A stretch of DNA of 64,000 nucleotides, taken from the NCBI GenBank assembly GCA_002418005.1, contig DIDF01000056.1, positions 1-64,000 on the forward strand, given 5' to 3'. The stretch is from Lactobacillaceae bacterium UBA5807. Lineage in GTDB: Bacteria; Bacillota; Bacilli; Lactobacillales; Lactobacillaceae. The translations under genes were made by a program, and so were the position numbers. Each line of letters opens with the position of its first letter. Position 1 is the stretch's first letter. This document shows positions 25,424 to 34,505 of the stretch, piece after piece. The notes under the pieces are model-generated. The model worked only from the letters and a program-made list of their open reading frames with translations. It had not been told where the DNA came from and did not search any database.

Positions 25424-26248
25424 GTGAAAACTTTGACCAAACAATTAAAAGCATTATTTTATACCCCTTACTTTGTCTGGCTGGGATTATTTGTAATTGC
25501 CCCAGTGGGACTGATAGTTTACTACTCATTTTTTAATATTAATCATCAACTAACATTAGCAAACTACCAAACATTTTTTGGGTCAGGGACTTATCTCATC
25601 ATGACCGCAAATTCAGTTTTGTATGCTTTTCTAATCACCTTAATTGCGTTATTAATCAGCTACCCCATGGCTTATTACATCAGTAAATTAAAACACCGGG
25701 ATTTTTGGATTCTTTTAGTTATTCTGCCAACCTGGATTAATTTACTTTTAAAAGCTTATGCCTTTATTGGTCTTTTAAGTCAGGATGGATTGGTAAACAA
25801 ATGTTTTGAATTATTTGGATTTGGGCCTCAACAAATTCTTTTTACTAACACCAGTTTTATCTTAGTTGCAGCCTATATTGAAATTCCTTTCATGATTCTG
25901 CCAATTTATAATTCACTTACGGATATTAGCAGCTCCTATATCAGGGCTAGCCATGATCTAGGAGCCACTACTTGGCAGACAATTCAAAAAATCATCATTC
26001 CGATGACTCTTCCGGGAGTTAAATCAGGAGTTCAAATTGTTTTTATCCCCTCACTGTCTTTATTTATGCTTTCTCGTTTAATCGGCGGCAACAAAGTTAT
26101 CACTCTAGGAACTGCCGTTGAGGAACATTTCTTGACGACCATGAACTGGGGAATGGGTTCAACAATTGGCGTGGTTTTAATTATTTCAATGGTTGTTGTT
26201 ATGGCACTCACTAACACCAAGAAGAAGCGAAGGCAGACAATATGGTAA
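25424..26248 (+). CDS. potB: Spermidine/putrescine ABC transporter permease
   Basis: A 274-residue inner-membrane permease with six helices. The EAA-type coupling loop is YIRASHDLGATTWQTIQKIIIP near residue 170. Start choice is open: GTG 25424 is in frame, but the ribosome site GAGGTG overlaps it and is better spaced for the TTG at 25433. It overlaps potC by seven bases. It pairs with PotC to form the channel through which PotD-delivered polyamine passes. Confidence 0.93.
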   Translation: MKTLTKQLKALFYTPYFVWLGLFVIAPVGLIVYYSFFNINHQLTLANYQTFFGSGTYLIMTANSVLYAFLITLIALLISYPMAYYISKLKHRDFWILLVILPTWINLLLKAYAFIGLLSQDGLVNKCFELFGFGPQQILFTNTSFILVAAYIEIPFMILPIYNSLTDISSSYIRASHDLGATTWQTIQKIIIPMTLPGVKSGVQIVFIPSLSLFMLSRLIGGNKVITLGTAVEEHFLTTMNWGMGSTIGVVLIISMVVVMALTNTKKKRRQTIW

Positions 26249-27048
26249 AGGGTACTACTTCTAAAATGGGTAAAATGTACTTAGTTCTGGTATTTTTACT
26301 GCTTTATATTCCAATTGTCTTCTTGATTATCTATTCATTTAACCAAGGAACTACAATGGATAAATTTACTGGTTGGTCAATGGTTCATTATCAGGAATTG
26401 TTTTCTGATAAACGATTGTTGGCAATCTTTTTGAATACCATTTTAATTGCTTTGCTTTCATCAGTATTTTCTACCTTTGTCGGGACAATGGGTGCCCTTT
26501 TGGTTGATAATGCCAAACGGCGCCGGACTAAAGAAACATACCTTTATTTGAACAGTATCTTGTTGGTTTCACCTGACGTTATCATTGGAGCAAGCTTTTT
26601 AATCTTCTTCACTGCTCTAGGTTTACCACTTGGATTTTGGTCGGTGCTTTTAAGTCATATTGCTTTTGAAATTCCGATTGTCGTTTTGATGGTTTTGCCA
26701 CGGTTAAATGAAATGAGTTCTTCGATGGTTAATGCCGCCCGCGATTTGGGTGCTTCAAACTGGCAAACAATGAGTCAAATTGTCATCCCGTTTATTCAAC
26801 CCGGAATTATTGCTGGATTTTTTATGGCAATCACCTACTCATTAGACGATTTTGCCGTTACCTTTTTCGTTACTGGCAACGGCTTCACCACTCTTTCAGT
26901 AGAGATCTACTCAAGAGCTCGGCAGGGCATCAGTTTGGAAATTAATGCCTTATCCGGCATAATGTTCATCTTTTCTTTGATTTTGGTTACGGTTTATTAC
27001 TTCATTGAAAACCGCAGTCAAGGGAAACGAAAAGTGATGGAGGCCTAA
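26242..27048 (+). CDS. potC: Spermidine/putrescine ABC transporter permease
   Basis: A 268-residue membrane protein with six helices and the EAA loop MVNAARDLGASNWQTMSQIVIP near residue 163. SLDDFAVTFFVTGNGFTTL close to the C-terminus is typical of PotC. The start ATG lies inside the potB end, which implies translational coupling. The potD ATG follows two bases after its stop. Confidence 0.94.
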   Translation: MVKGTTSKMGKMYLVLVFLLLYIPIVFLIIYSFNQGTTMDKFTGWSMVHYQELFSDKRLLAIFLNTILIALLSSVFSTFVGTMGALLVDNAKRRRTKETYLYLNSILLVSPDVIIGASFLIFFTALGLPLGFWSVLLSHIAFEIPIVVLMVLPRLNEMSSSMVNAARDLGASNWQTMSQIVIPFIQPGIIAGFFMAITYSLDDFAVTFFVTGNGFTTLSVEIYSRARQGISLEINALSGIMFIFSLILVTVYYFIENRSQGKRKVMEA

Positions 27049-27050
27049 TC

Positions 27051-28121
27051 ATGAAGAAATTATTTGCCATCATTATTGGGATCTTTATTATTTGCATTGG
27101 ATTAGCTTACGGCAGCCAGCAGCTCCAAAAATCTACCGGCGATACTGGAAACAAAGTCTTGAATCTTTACAACTGGGGAGATTATATCGACCCTGCATTG
27201 CTTAGCAAATTTCAAAAACAAACTGGAATTCACGTTAACCTTGAGACCTTTGACAGCAATGAAGCAATGTTCACCAAAATCCAACAGGGTGGTACCAGTT
27301 ATGATCTAACTGTACCTAGTGAGTATATGGTCGAAAAAATGAAACGCAGTCATTTACTAGTTCCATTAGACAAATCAAAGCTTACTGGATTAAATCATTA
27401 TGGTTCTTCGTTTATGAACAAGAGTTTTGATCCGAAAAACAAATATTCCATTCCTTATTTCTGGGGAACTTTGGGAATTATTTATAACGACAAAATGGTG
27501 AAGCCAGGATCTCTTCTACATTGGAATCAGCTTTGGAGTAAAAAATATCGCGACGATATCATGTTGGTAGATTCCGCCAGAGATACAATGGGATTTTCAC
27601 TGATTTCAATGGGAAAGTCAGTCAATACAACAAATTCCAACACTTTGTTAGCTGCCCGCAATAAATTAGTCAAGTTAGCCCCTAACGTTAAAGCAATCGT
27701 GGCCGATGAAATTAAAATGTATATGGCTCAAGACGAAGCAGCAATTGCCGTAGATTGGTCCGGAGAAGCGTCAGAAATGATGGGCAATAATTCTCATTTG
27801 CACTACGTTGTCCCAACAGAAGGAAGCAATATGTGGTTTGACAACTGGGTCATTCCAAAAACTGCTAAACATTACAAAGCAATCTACGAATTTTTGAATT
27901 TTATGTCTGAGCCAAAAAACGCCGCTCAAAACGCTCAATATGTCGGTTACTCAACCCCAAACATTTCCGCTTTAAAGCTTTTACCAAAATCAGTTCAGAA
28001 TGATAAACAGTTTTATCCAACTCAAAAAGTTATTGACCGCCTCGAAGTTTATTCCGATCTAAGTCCAGCCAAAGTCCAGCAGTATAATGATTTGTACCTT
28101 GAATTTAAGATGCATCATTAG
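27051..28121 (+). CDS. potD: Spermidine/putrescine-binding protein
   Basis: A 356-residue extracellular substrate-binding protein. NLYNWGDYIDPALLSKFQKQ starts the mature domain, and WGTLGIIYNDKMV and EGSNMWFDNWVIPK match the polyamine pocket. The N-terminal hydrophobic stretch (LFAIIIGIFIICIGLAYGS) has a Cys, but FIIC does not fit a lipobox, so an uncleaved membrane anchor is more likely than a lipoprotein. Last gene of the operon. Confidence 0.94.
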   Translation: MKKLFAIIIGIFIICIGLAYGSQQLQKSTGDTGNKVLNLYNWGDYIDPALLSKFQKQTGIHVNLETFDSNEAMFTKIQQGGTSYDLTVPSEYMVEKMKRSHLLVPLDKSKLTGLNHYGSSFMNKSFDPKNKYSIPYFWGTLGIIYNDKMVKPGSLLHWNQLWSKKYRDDIMLVDSARDTMGFSLISMGKSVNTTNSNTLLAARNKLVKLAPNVKAIVADEIKMYMAQDEAAIAVDWSGEASEMMGNNSHLHYVVPTEGSNMWFDNWVIPKTAKHYKAIYEFLNFMSEPKNAAQNAQYVGYSTPNISALKLLPKSVQNDKQFYPTQKVIDRLEVYSDLSPAKVQQYNDLYLEFKMHH

Positions 28122-28202
28122 ATGATTTGAAAAAGAAATTAGGCACAAAGGCAAAAAAGCATTACACTATGATTGTCAGACATTATTTATGAGGTGAAAA
28201 AA

Positions 28203-28538
28203 ATGGCAAATAAGGAAAAACAGATGCGCCAAGAAGTTATTATTGATATGAATGAATTCTTAGTAACTTACGCGGCAACAATTCTCGATCCTAAAAAGAA
28301 TATCTCTCAAATCGTTTATAATACGGGAAAAGATGATTTAACCAAATTGGACGATTTATTTAAGGATAATGGGTTCGGAAGAACTAACAAGTTCGTTAAT
28401 ATTGGCGAAGGATTTTTAGTTGATGCTGAACACACCGTTGAGGACGCCGTTAAAGACGAAGCCCAAAGGTTAGCAAAAGACGCAATGTCATACTTGGGAT
28501 CTCATATTGATTTCTTTGAGACTTGGCGAACAGATTAA
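28203..28538 (+). CDS. Protein of unknown function
   Basis: 111 residues from ATG 28203, with TGAGGTG nine bases upstream; the longer frame from TTG 28173 lacks a site. Soluble and acidic, with long predicted helices (MRQEVIIDMNEFLVTYAATIL; VEDAVKDEAQRLAKDAM). A short Gly-rich middle (DNGFGRTNKFVNIGEGFLVD) may be a turn region. A strong terminator follows. The family is not recognised. Confidence 0.75.
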   Translation: MANKEKQMRQEVIIDMNEFLVTYAATILDPKKNISQIVYNTGKDDLTKLDDLFKDNGFGRTNKFVNIGEGFLVDAEHTVEDAVKDEAQRLAKDAMSYLGSHIDFFETWRTD

Positions 28539-28553
28539 AGCTGATATAATTTA

Positions 28554-28592
28554 AAAGCGTGGAACAAATTAGACTTTGTTCCACGCTTTTTT
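28554..28592 (+). terminator. Strong intrinsic terminator
   Basis: A 15-bp perfect stem (28554-28568 with 28575-28589), six-base loop and six T. Confidence 0.88.
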
Positions 28593-28714
28593 ATTTAAAG
28601 AAAATATTCTTTTGATTTTTTTCAGACAGGCGTTAGTATATCCTCCCAAATTAACTAGAAATGGTATGCTTATAGATGTACCAAATGATTAGTAATTTTG
28701 GGGAGGTTACAATT

Positions 28715-29725
28715 TTGAATTTAAAGAAAACATTATTAATTTCAGCTGCCACATTAGGATTATTTGCTGCCGCACAAGCAAATATCAATGCTCAAGCTGC
28801 ATCCGCCAAATGGCAATTTAACAGAACATTAACTACGGCTGCCAATACTAGAAACGTTACTTTCACCGGATCAAATGCATTATATAATCTACCAGATGGT
28901 TTTAAAAGTGCCAAGGTTGTTGCTGGCCGAGCAACTTTGAAAAAACTGGCAAGTTCAAAAGTTTCTTCTGTCGGTAACGTCCGAGCTTATAAAGTTGCCA
29001 AACTAAACAATGGCAAAGTTTACTACAAAGTCGTTACTTTTAATGGCAAATACCGTGGCTGGATTTACGGTGGCCAAAGCACCTCTAAATTTGCTGGCGG
29101 AATTAAGAGTTACAACACATTTACTTCAGAAAAGTTAACTCAATCAATGGCCAATTCGTACTATGAACTAGCTCAAGATCCAAAAGTTTCTCAAACTATT
29201 TGGACAAACCCTAAAGATACTCAATATCAAGTTGGATCCCGTGTTATGAATTCAGCTCCACTAAATGTTTATCATGATAGTATGTTTAAGATTACTGCCA
29301 TTGGTAAGCGAACTCGTGAAGGTGACACTTGGGTTAAAATCCAAAACTTCAACTCAAATTCAACTGGTGCTAATGGCTGGATATTATTTGATGCCCTAGA
29401 ACTTGCCAAGGATCAAAGCCCAGTTCAAGAAGATGCAATCAGGATTGCTTTGGTTGATAGCAATAACCCATCTAGTGTTATTAAGACAATCGATTATACT
29501 GTTCCTGGAGTAGCAAAGTATCAATTATTAGGATCATATACAAACTCTAATTGGAATATTTCCGATGCCGATGCTCAAGCAATTTCTAAAGAAATTAATA
29601 CTGCACTTGCTGGTACTGGTTATTCTTTGACTAATAGCACTTTAAGCGCTGGCCAAAGATCCTTCTTAGGACCGGCTGCGTTTGGTTTACAGAGAGTTGT
29701 CAAAGTTCCAGTAAGTAAAAATTAA
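28715..29725 (+). CDS. Secreted SLAP/S-layer-like protein
   Basis: 336 residues from TTG 28715 (MNLKKTLLISAATLGLFAAA), preceded by GGGGAGG. The signal peptide should be cleaved near INAQA/AS. The mature part is basic and begins with a roughly 70-residue SLAP-like unit (ALYNLPDGFKSAKVV, then YYKVVTFNGKYRGWIYGG). A second, looser unit (LNVYHDSMFKITAIGKR, then TWVKIQNFN.. GWILFDAL) follows around residue 190. Such domains hold proteins to the cell wall of lactobacilli. The C-terminal third (SNWNISDADAQAISKEINTAL) is unassigned. No LPXTG motif. Confidence 0.8.
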   Translation: MNLKKTLLISAATLGLFAAAQANINAQAASAKWQFNRTLTTAANTRNVTFTGSNALYNLPDGFKSAKVVAGRATLKKLASSKVSSVGNVRAYKVAKLNNGKVYYKVVTFNGKYRGWIYGGQSTSKFAGGIKSYNTFTSEKLTQSMANSYYELAQDPKVSQTIWTNPKDTQYQVGSRVMNSAPLNVYHDSMFKITAIGKRTREGDTWVKIQNFNSNSTGANGWILFDALELAKDQSPVQEDAIRIALVDSNNPSSVIKTIDYTVPGVAKYQLLGSYTNSNWNISDADAQAISKEINTALAGTGYSLTNSTLSAGQRSFLGPAAFGLQRVVKVPVSKN

Positions 29726-29756
29726 TTTCAATGCTAACAATTAATTAAGTTCTACT

Positions 29757-29797
29757 AAAAAAAGTCGAAATGGATTAATTCCATTTCGACTTTTTTG
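29757..29797. terminator. Bidirectional terminator
   Basis: AAGTCGAAATGGA and its complement TCCATTTCGACTT, flanked by A and T runs, form a long perfect stem over a short loop. It lies between convergent genes. Confidence 0.85.
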
Positions 29798-29884
29798 TCT
29801 TCATAAATTCCAAGATTTTAAATTCATTTCTAGGGCTAATTCCCACAAATCATATGCATGCGGTAATCAGTTTCCCAGGTTTCC

Positions 29885-30913
29885 TTAATTTTTATTGCTA
29901 ACTTCTGACCTTCTGTAGCTGATTTCATGGTCGCTATGTCTACCTTCAATTACTGTTAAAGCATCATCAAGTGACTGCTTGACCATATTTTCAACCGCAA
30001 TATCAGTAAAGAAAGCAATATGAGGAGTCAACAAAACATTAGGAATCTTTTTTAAATGATTATATAGGGGAACTGGAGTTTCGTTTTTAAATTGATGATT
30101 AAATATCTTAGTTTCGCCCTCAACAACATCTAATGCCGCCCCAGCCAGCCTTTTTTGAGTTAATGCATCAATTAGCGCTTGAGTATCTACAACTGGCCCG
30201 CGAGAATCATTAATAAAAAATGCGGATGGCTTCATTAAAGCAAATTGTTTTTCACCAATTAAATGAAAATTATTTTGATCGTAATAAACATGACTCGTCA
30301 CAATGTCGGATCGACGATAAAGCTCGTCTTTAGAAACATAAGTCAGAATATTTTGCTTCTCCAAATCCTCTCTAGGATTCAAATCATTTCCTAAAACAGT
30401 AGCTCCAAAAAAGTGAAAGATCTTTGCCACGGTGCTGCCAATCCTACCCACACCAACTATTCCAATGGTTAATTCTGACAATTCTCTGGATCTCAACCCA
30501 TTTACGACATAATTATTATTCTTCAATCGATTATTAAACTGAGGAATATGTCGGACTAACTGCATGACTTGAGTCAAAACAAGTTGAGCAACTGCTGATG
30601 GTGAATAGGAAAGGACATTTGTGATTGTAATATTATTCTTATCCGCCCATTCCAAATTAACGGGATCAATTCCGGCTGAACGACAAGCTAACTGTTTAAT
30701 TCCCAGACTTTTTAGTCTCTCATAAAATTCTGGCTTTTCACTAATCACAGTTCGCTGCTTAAAACTAACCCCATCATATCCTTTCGCCATTTCAACAGTG
30801 TCATCATGAAGTTCCTCTGAAACACTGTCTACTTGAACATTATTTTTCTTTGCCCACTCATCAATAAATGGCTGCTCATCGTCTCGAACTTGATAGGCTA
30901 AAATTTTTGTCAT
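29885..30913 (-). CDS. D-2-hydroxyacid dehydrogenase (D-lactate or D-hydroxyisocaproate type)
   Basis: A 342-residue NAD-dependent enzyme reducing a 2-oxoacid to the D-hydroxyacid. The Rossmann motif is GIVGVGRIGSTVAKIF near residue 150. The substrate Arg lies in NDSRGPVVDTQAL, the catalytic Glu in VVEGE and the acid/base His in LTPHIAFFTDIAVENM. Layout and length fit both D-LdhA and D-HicDH of lactobacilli; the substrate cannot be fixed. The start is ATG with GGGAGATAT upstream. Monocistronic. Confidence 0.88.
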   Translation of the reverse strand: MTKILAYQVRDDEQPFIDEWAKKNNVQVDSVSEELHDDTVEMAKGYDGVSFKQRTVISEKPEFYERLKSLGIKQLACRSAGIDPVNLEWADKNNITITNVLSYSPSAVAQLVLTQVMQLVRHIPQFNNRLKNNNYVVNGLRSRELSELTIGIVGVGRIGSTVAKIFHFFGATVLGNDLNPREDLEKQNILTYVSKDELYRRSDIVTSHVYYDQNNFHLIGEKQFALMKPSAFFINDSRGPVVDTQALIDALTQKRLAGAALDVVEGETKIFNHQFKNETPVPLYNHLKKIPNVLLTPHIAFFTDIAVENMVKQSLDDALTVIEGRHSDHEISYRRSEVSNKN

Positions 30914-31053
30914 AAATTAATATCTCCCAAAACTTTTTAATTGAATAAACTTAAACTAACGCTTTTTATTTTATTAGTACAGTAAAATTTTAGCACCTTG
31001 AATAAAGTAATCAATTCCATCCAGAATGATTTTATCTTTTTGGGATTTAAGTA

Positions 31054-31078
31054 AACAAAAATCCCTAAGAATAGGGAC
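31054..31078 (-). terminator. Terminator after the P-type ATPase gene
   Basis: TCCCTA (31062-31067) pairs with TAGGGA (31072-31077), followed on the minus strand by a T-rich run. Confidence 0.65.
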
Positions 31079-31108
31079 TTTCAACATTATAAATTTAAAA
31101 GACCGATA

Positions 31109-31139
31109 ATTATGTGTTCGTTATTAACGAAAACATAAT
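31109..31139. repeat. 15-bp inverted repeat with one mismatch
   Basis: 31109-31123 and 31125-31139 are complementary in 14 of 15 positions around a single central base (ATTATGTGTTCGTTA). It lies between the P-type ATPase stop and the terminator. No T-run adjoins it, so a protein-binding site or an mRNA 3' hairpin is possible. Confidence 0.6.
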
Positions 31140-31177
31140 CTGTCTAAAGTTATAAGCAACTTGGGAAGTTTTGATTT

Positions 31178-33910
31178 TTATTTAAACACTCCAATAGTTT
31201 TTGTCTGCTTTTTTCGATACCAGATCCGAATCAATTTAACAATCTCGGTAACTATCAAGACGATAAAACCAGCAATTGCCGGTACTACCCATCCATAGAA
31301 GAAGTTAATACTTCTGGTATGGAAAATATCCTGCATAAATGGGACGTAGGTGAATGCAACCTGCAAGAGCAACAAAATGCCAATAATCACAAAGGACATC
31401 TTATTTTCAAAGAAATGTTTGGAAATAACTGGATAAGAATTCCGAATGTTAAACAGATAGAAAATCTTCCCAAAAAGAATGATATTAACCGTCATCGTGC
31501 TGGCATATAAAGGCTCCAAGGTTTTGTTTCCCACTAAAAGGTCAAACATGTAAATCCCAAGTCCAGCAATTAATACCGACACATAGGCTATTTCTAAGAC
31601 ATCAACTTTTCCTAGGATTCCTTTGGCAACATTACGCGGCCCTCTAATCATAATTGATTCTTCAGCTGGCTCAAAGATAAATGCCAGCTGGATCGTTAAA
31701 GCAGAAACGGTATTGATCCAAAGAAGTTGAGTTGGATAAAGCGGCAGTTCCTGACCCATAATCATGCTAATTAAGACAACCAACCCTTCTGCAAAACTAG
31801 TAGGTAGTAAAAATCTAATTGTCTTGCGAATGTTATCAAAAACATGGCGGCCTTCTTTTACCGCATCAACGATTGTAATAAAACTATCATTGACCAAAAC
31901 CATATCAGCAGCTTCCTTTGCGACATCCGTTCCCTTAACTCCCATGGCAACGCCAATATTTGCCTGCTTGAGGGCAGCCGCGTCATTAACTCCATCACCA
32001 GTCATCGCAACGATCTTATCGTTAGCCTGCTGGGCTTTGACAATTCTTAATTTGTTTGCCGGAGTTGTTCTGGCAAAAACATTATATTTCCCAATATTTT
32101 TTTGCAATTCATCGTCAGACATTTCATCAAGTTGCGGACCGGTTATAGAAGTTATGGTTTCATCCAAATGAAGTTTTTCAGCAATTGCTGAAGCGGTATC
32201 AGGATGATCCCCGGTAATCATATTAACCTGCACACCAGCTTTTCTTAGCCGCTGAATTGCCGGGATAACTTCTTCTCTTGGTGGATCAATAATTCCAACA
32301 ATGCCACTAAGTTGAAGTCCTTGAGCAATTTTATCTTTGTCAATTTGTTTGGTATCTAAAGAAACTTCTTTAAATCCCAAAGCCACTACCCTAAGTCCCT
32401 GAGAGGTCAATTTATCAACTTTACCGTTCCAATAAGTGTCGTTGAAATGAGGATCGGATTCCTTAATCATATTAAAGATTGTTCCCGGAGCCCCTTTTAA
32501 CATCAGGACCTTTTCGTCCTCAAAATTAACCAATCTTGCACTAAAACGATAAGCAGAATCAAAAGGTAAAGTGTCAACTTCATCAACCTCAGGGGCTCGA
32601 CCTTTTAATTTATGAAATAAAGCTGTTAAAGCTCCGTCAGTTGGCTCACCGGTAATTGACCAAGCTCCTTGATCGTAAATCAATTCAGCATCTGTGGTAA
32701 CTCCGGCAATATTTACTAAATTTGCCAAATCAGAGTCTTTTTGCCAATCAAACTGTTTTCCGTTAAGTTCGATATTCCCAGATATTCCGGTTTGCTTGTC
32801 ACCAAAACCAACTCCAGTAACTTTATAATGATTTCCTGAAGTTATAACGTCAGTAACCGTCATTTCATTCTTGGTTAACGTCCCAGTTTTATCAGTATCA
32901 ACAATTTGGACAGCACCCAAAGTCTCGACTGCAGGTAACGTTTTAACAATCGCGCCCTTTTTGGTCATCTGCTGAACACCACGGGCAAGGACAACTGAAG
33001 TAGAAGCCGGCAATCCTTCAGGAACTGAGCCAACCACCATCGTAATAATCGCAATCGTCAAGGTTGGTAGACTATATATTTTAGTAAATAACCCCACCAC
33101 AAAGAGGATAATTGCGATTACCACAATGAATATTGAAAGATTAATGCCTAACTTGTTAAGATTCTGCATTAAAGGAGTAACTTGTTCCTTAACTTCAGAA
33201 ACGCTCTTTTGAATTGTCCCAATTTCGGTGTTGGACCCAGTAGTAACAACGATCCCGACCCCTGAGCCCTGAGTAACTGAAGTTGACGCAAATGCCATAT
33301 TTGCGCGTTCTGCCAAGGGAACCGTTTTTGAATCAATTGATTCTTCGATTTTTTCCACCGAATCACTTTCACCAGTTAAAGTTGACTCTTGAATTTTTAA
33401 ATTATCGGCAGATATCAAGCGCAGATCTGCTGGGACAGCATCCCCTGCTTCAAGATTTACGATATCGCCAACCACTAATTCTCTAGCCGGAATTGTGATT
33501 TTCTGTTTGTCACGGACAACGACAGCTTCCGAAACCAATAATTCTTTAATTTTGGTAAGGGCATTATCAGCTTGAAGCTCTTGGAAGAAACCAATAAACG
33601 CATTAGCAATAATGACAACCGCAATTACCGCGGAATCCGAATAGTGCTTCATGAAAAGAGTAATAACCGCTGCCACAATTAAAATATAAATAATACTGTT
33701 ATTAAATTGCTTTAAAAACTGTAAAATTCGACTTTTCTTTTTGGCGGTTAATTCGTTATAACCATTTTCTTGAAGCCTTCTTTCAGCTTCTTTTTGGGCA
33801 AGACCGTTTTCTTCGTTACTTTTAAATCGGTTTAAAAGCTCTACTGTGCTTAACTGCCACAAATTATGGCTAGGAGGGTTAGCCTTTGTTTTAACCTCTT
33901 TTTCATTCAT
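31178..33910 (-). CDS. Cation-transporting P-type ATPase (P2, calcium-type)
   Basis: A 910-residue membrane pump. The N-terminal cation ATPase domain begins LWQLSTVELLNRFKSNEENGL. TLTGESDSVEK is the actuator motif, VDTDKTGTLTKNE holds the phosphorylated Asp, MTGDGVNDAAALKQA is the hinge, and GSVPEGLPAS in helix M4 is the P2-type ion site. About ten helices are expected, with the C-terminal cation ATPase domain from residue 720. PEGLP fits calcium or sodium export rather than heavy metals or potassium. Promoter not evident; the gap 33911-34067 holds only AT-rich DNA and a CCAAAATATTTTTGG palindrome at 33999-34013. Confidence 0.9.
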   Translation of the reverse strand: MNEKEVKTKANPPSHNLWQLSTVELLNRFKSNEENGLAQKEAERRLQENGYNELTAKKKSRILQFLKQFNNSIIYILIVAAVITLFMKHYSDSAVIAVVIIANAFIGFFQELQADNALTKIKELLVSEAVVVRDKQKITIPARELVVGDIVNLEAGDAVPADLRLISADNLKIQESTLTGESDSVEKIEESIDSKTVPLAERANMAFASTSVTQGSGVGIVVTTGSNTEIGTIQKSVSEVKEQVTPLMQNLNKLGINLSIFIVVIAIILFVVGLFTKIYSLPTLTIAIITMVVGSVPEGLPASTSVVLARGVQQMTKKGAIVKTLPAVETLGAVQIVDTDKTGTLTKNEMTVTDVITSGNHYKVTGVGFGDKQTGISGNIELNGKQFDWQKDSDLANLVNIAGVTTDAELIYDQGAWSITGEPTDGALTALFHKLKGRAPEVDEVDTLPFDSAYRFSARLVNFEDEKVLMLKGAPGTIFNMIKESDPHFNDTYWNGKVDKLTSQGLRVVALGFKEVSLDTKQIDKDKIAQGLQLSGIVGIIDPPREEVIPAIQRLRKAGVQVNMITGDHPDTASAIAEKLHLDETITSITGPQLDEMSDDELQKNIGKYNVFARTTPANKLRIVKAQQANDKIVAMTGDGVNDAAALKQANIGVAMGVKGTDVAKEAADMVLVNDSFITIVDAVKEGRHVFDNIRKTIRFLLPTSFAEGLVVLISMIMGQELPLYPTQLLWINTVSALTIQLAFIFEPAEESIMIRGPRNVAKGILGKVDVLEIAYVSVLIAGLGIYMFDLLVGNKTLEPLYASTMTVNIILFGKIFYLFNIRNSYPVISKHFFENKMSFVIIGILLLLQVAFTYVPFMQDIFHTRSINFFYGWVVPAIAGFIVLIVTEIVKLIRIWYRKKQTKTIGVFK

Positions 33911-34067
33911 TGAATCACCAATCCTTCTTAAAATTTGTCATATTTATTAGTATGATATCTAAATCTGTGGGTTTAGTAAACTTATATAATTCCAAATACC
34001 AAAATATTTTTGGCAGCAGTTTGAATATAAAATAAAAGCTAAAAATTAAGTTAATTTTTTGAGCACA

Positions 34068-34120
34068 AATAAAGCGAATGATCCAAGGAAATATTTTCTT
34101 GGATCATTCGCTTTTTTCTT
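34068..34120 (-). terminator. Terminator of the suf operon
   Basis: 34071-34087 pairs perfectly with 34098-34114 over a 10-base loop. T-runs lie on both sides, the plus side being cleaner, but only the minus-strand suf operon needs it. Confidence 0.8.
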
Positions 34121-34179
34121 AAACATTATTAAAGTTAAAAACTGGTTAGACTAAGTTTGATTTTGACCATCTAATCAGC

Positions 34180-34494
34180 CTAAGCCAAACCAAGTTCCAT
34201 TCGGGTCTCCAAAGACATCCGATCCATTGTCCATTTTGGCTCCCAAACCAAATTAATTTTCACTTTTTTCACTTCATCAAATCCCATTAATTCGTCTTCA
34301 ATGGATTGGTTAAGATATTCCGTTAGCGGACAGCCGGCAATTGTCAATGTCATCGTAACCGTACATAATCCCTTATCATCAAGTTCAATGTTGTAAATGA
34401 GTCCAAGATTAACTAAGTCAATTCCCAGTTCAGGATCAATGACATTTTCCAAAGCAGCCATTGCTTTTTGTTTAAACGGTACTTTTTCACTCAT
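34180..34494 (-). CDS. SufT-like MIP18/DUF59 iron-sulfur assembly factor
   Basis: A 104-residue small protein of the MIP18/PaaD-like family that helps deliver Fe-S clusters to client proteins. VIDPELGIDLVNLGLIY near residue 18 and LTIAGCPLTEYLNQSI, with the conserved Cys near residue 55, are the family marks. It is last in the suf operon, 11 bases after sufB. The ribosome site AGGAGG precedes ATG. Confidence 0.88.
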   Translation of the reverse strand: MSEKVPFKQKAMAALENVIDPELGIDLVNLGLIYNIELDDKGLCTVTMTLTIAGCPLTEYLNQSIEDELMGFDEVKKVKINLVWEPKWTMDRMSLETRMELGLA

Positions 34495-34505
34495 ATAAAG
34501 GCCTC

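Noticed and set aside
27051..27130. Lipoprotein signal on PotD
   Set aside because: The only Cys in the hydrophobic stretch is preceded by FII, which does not fit a lipobox.
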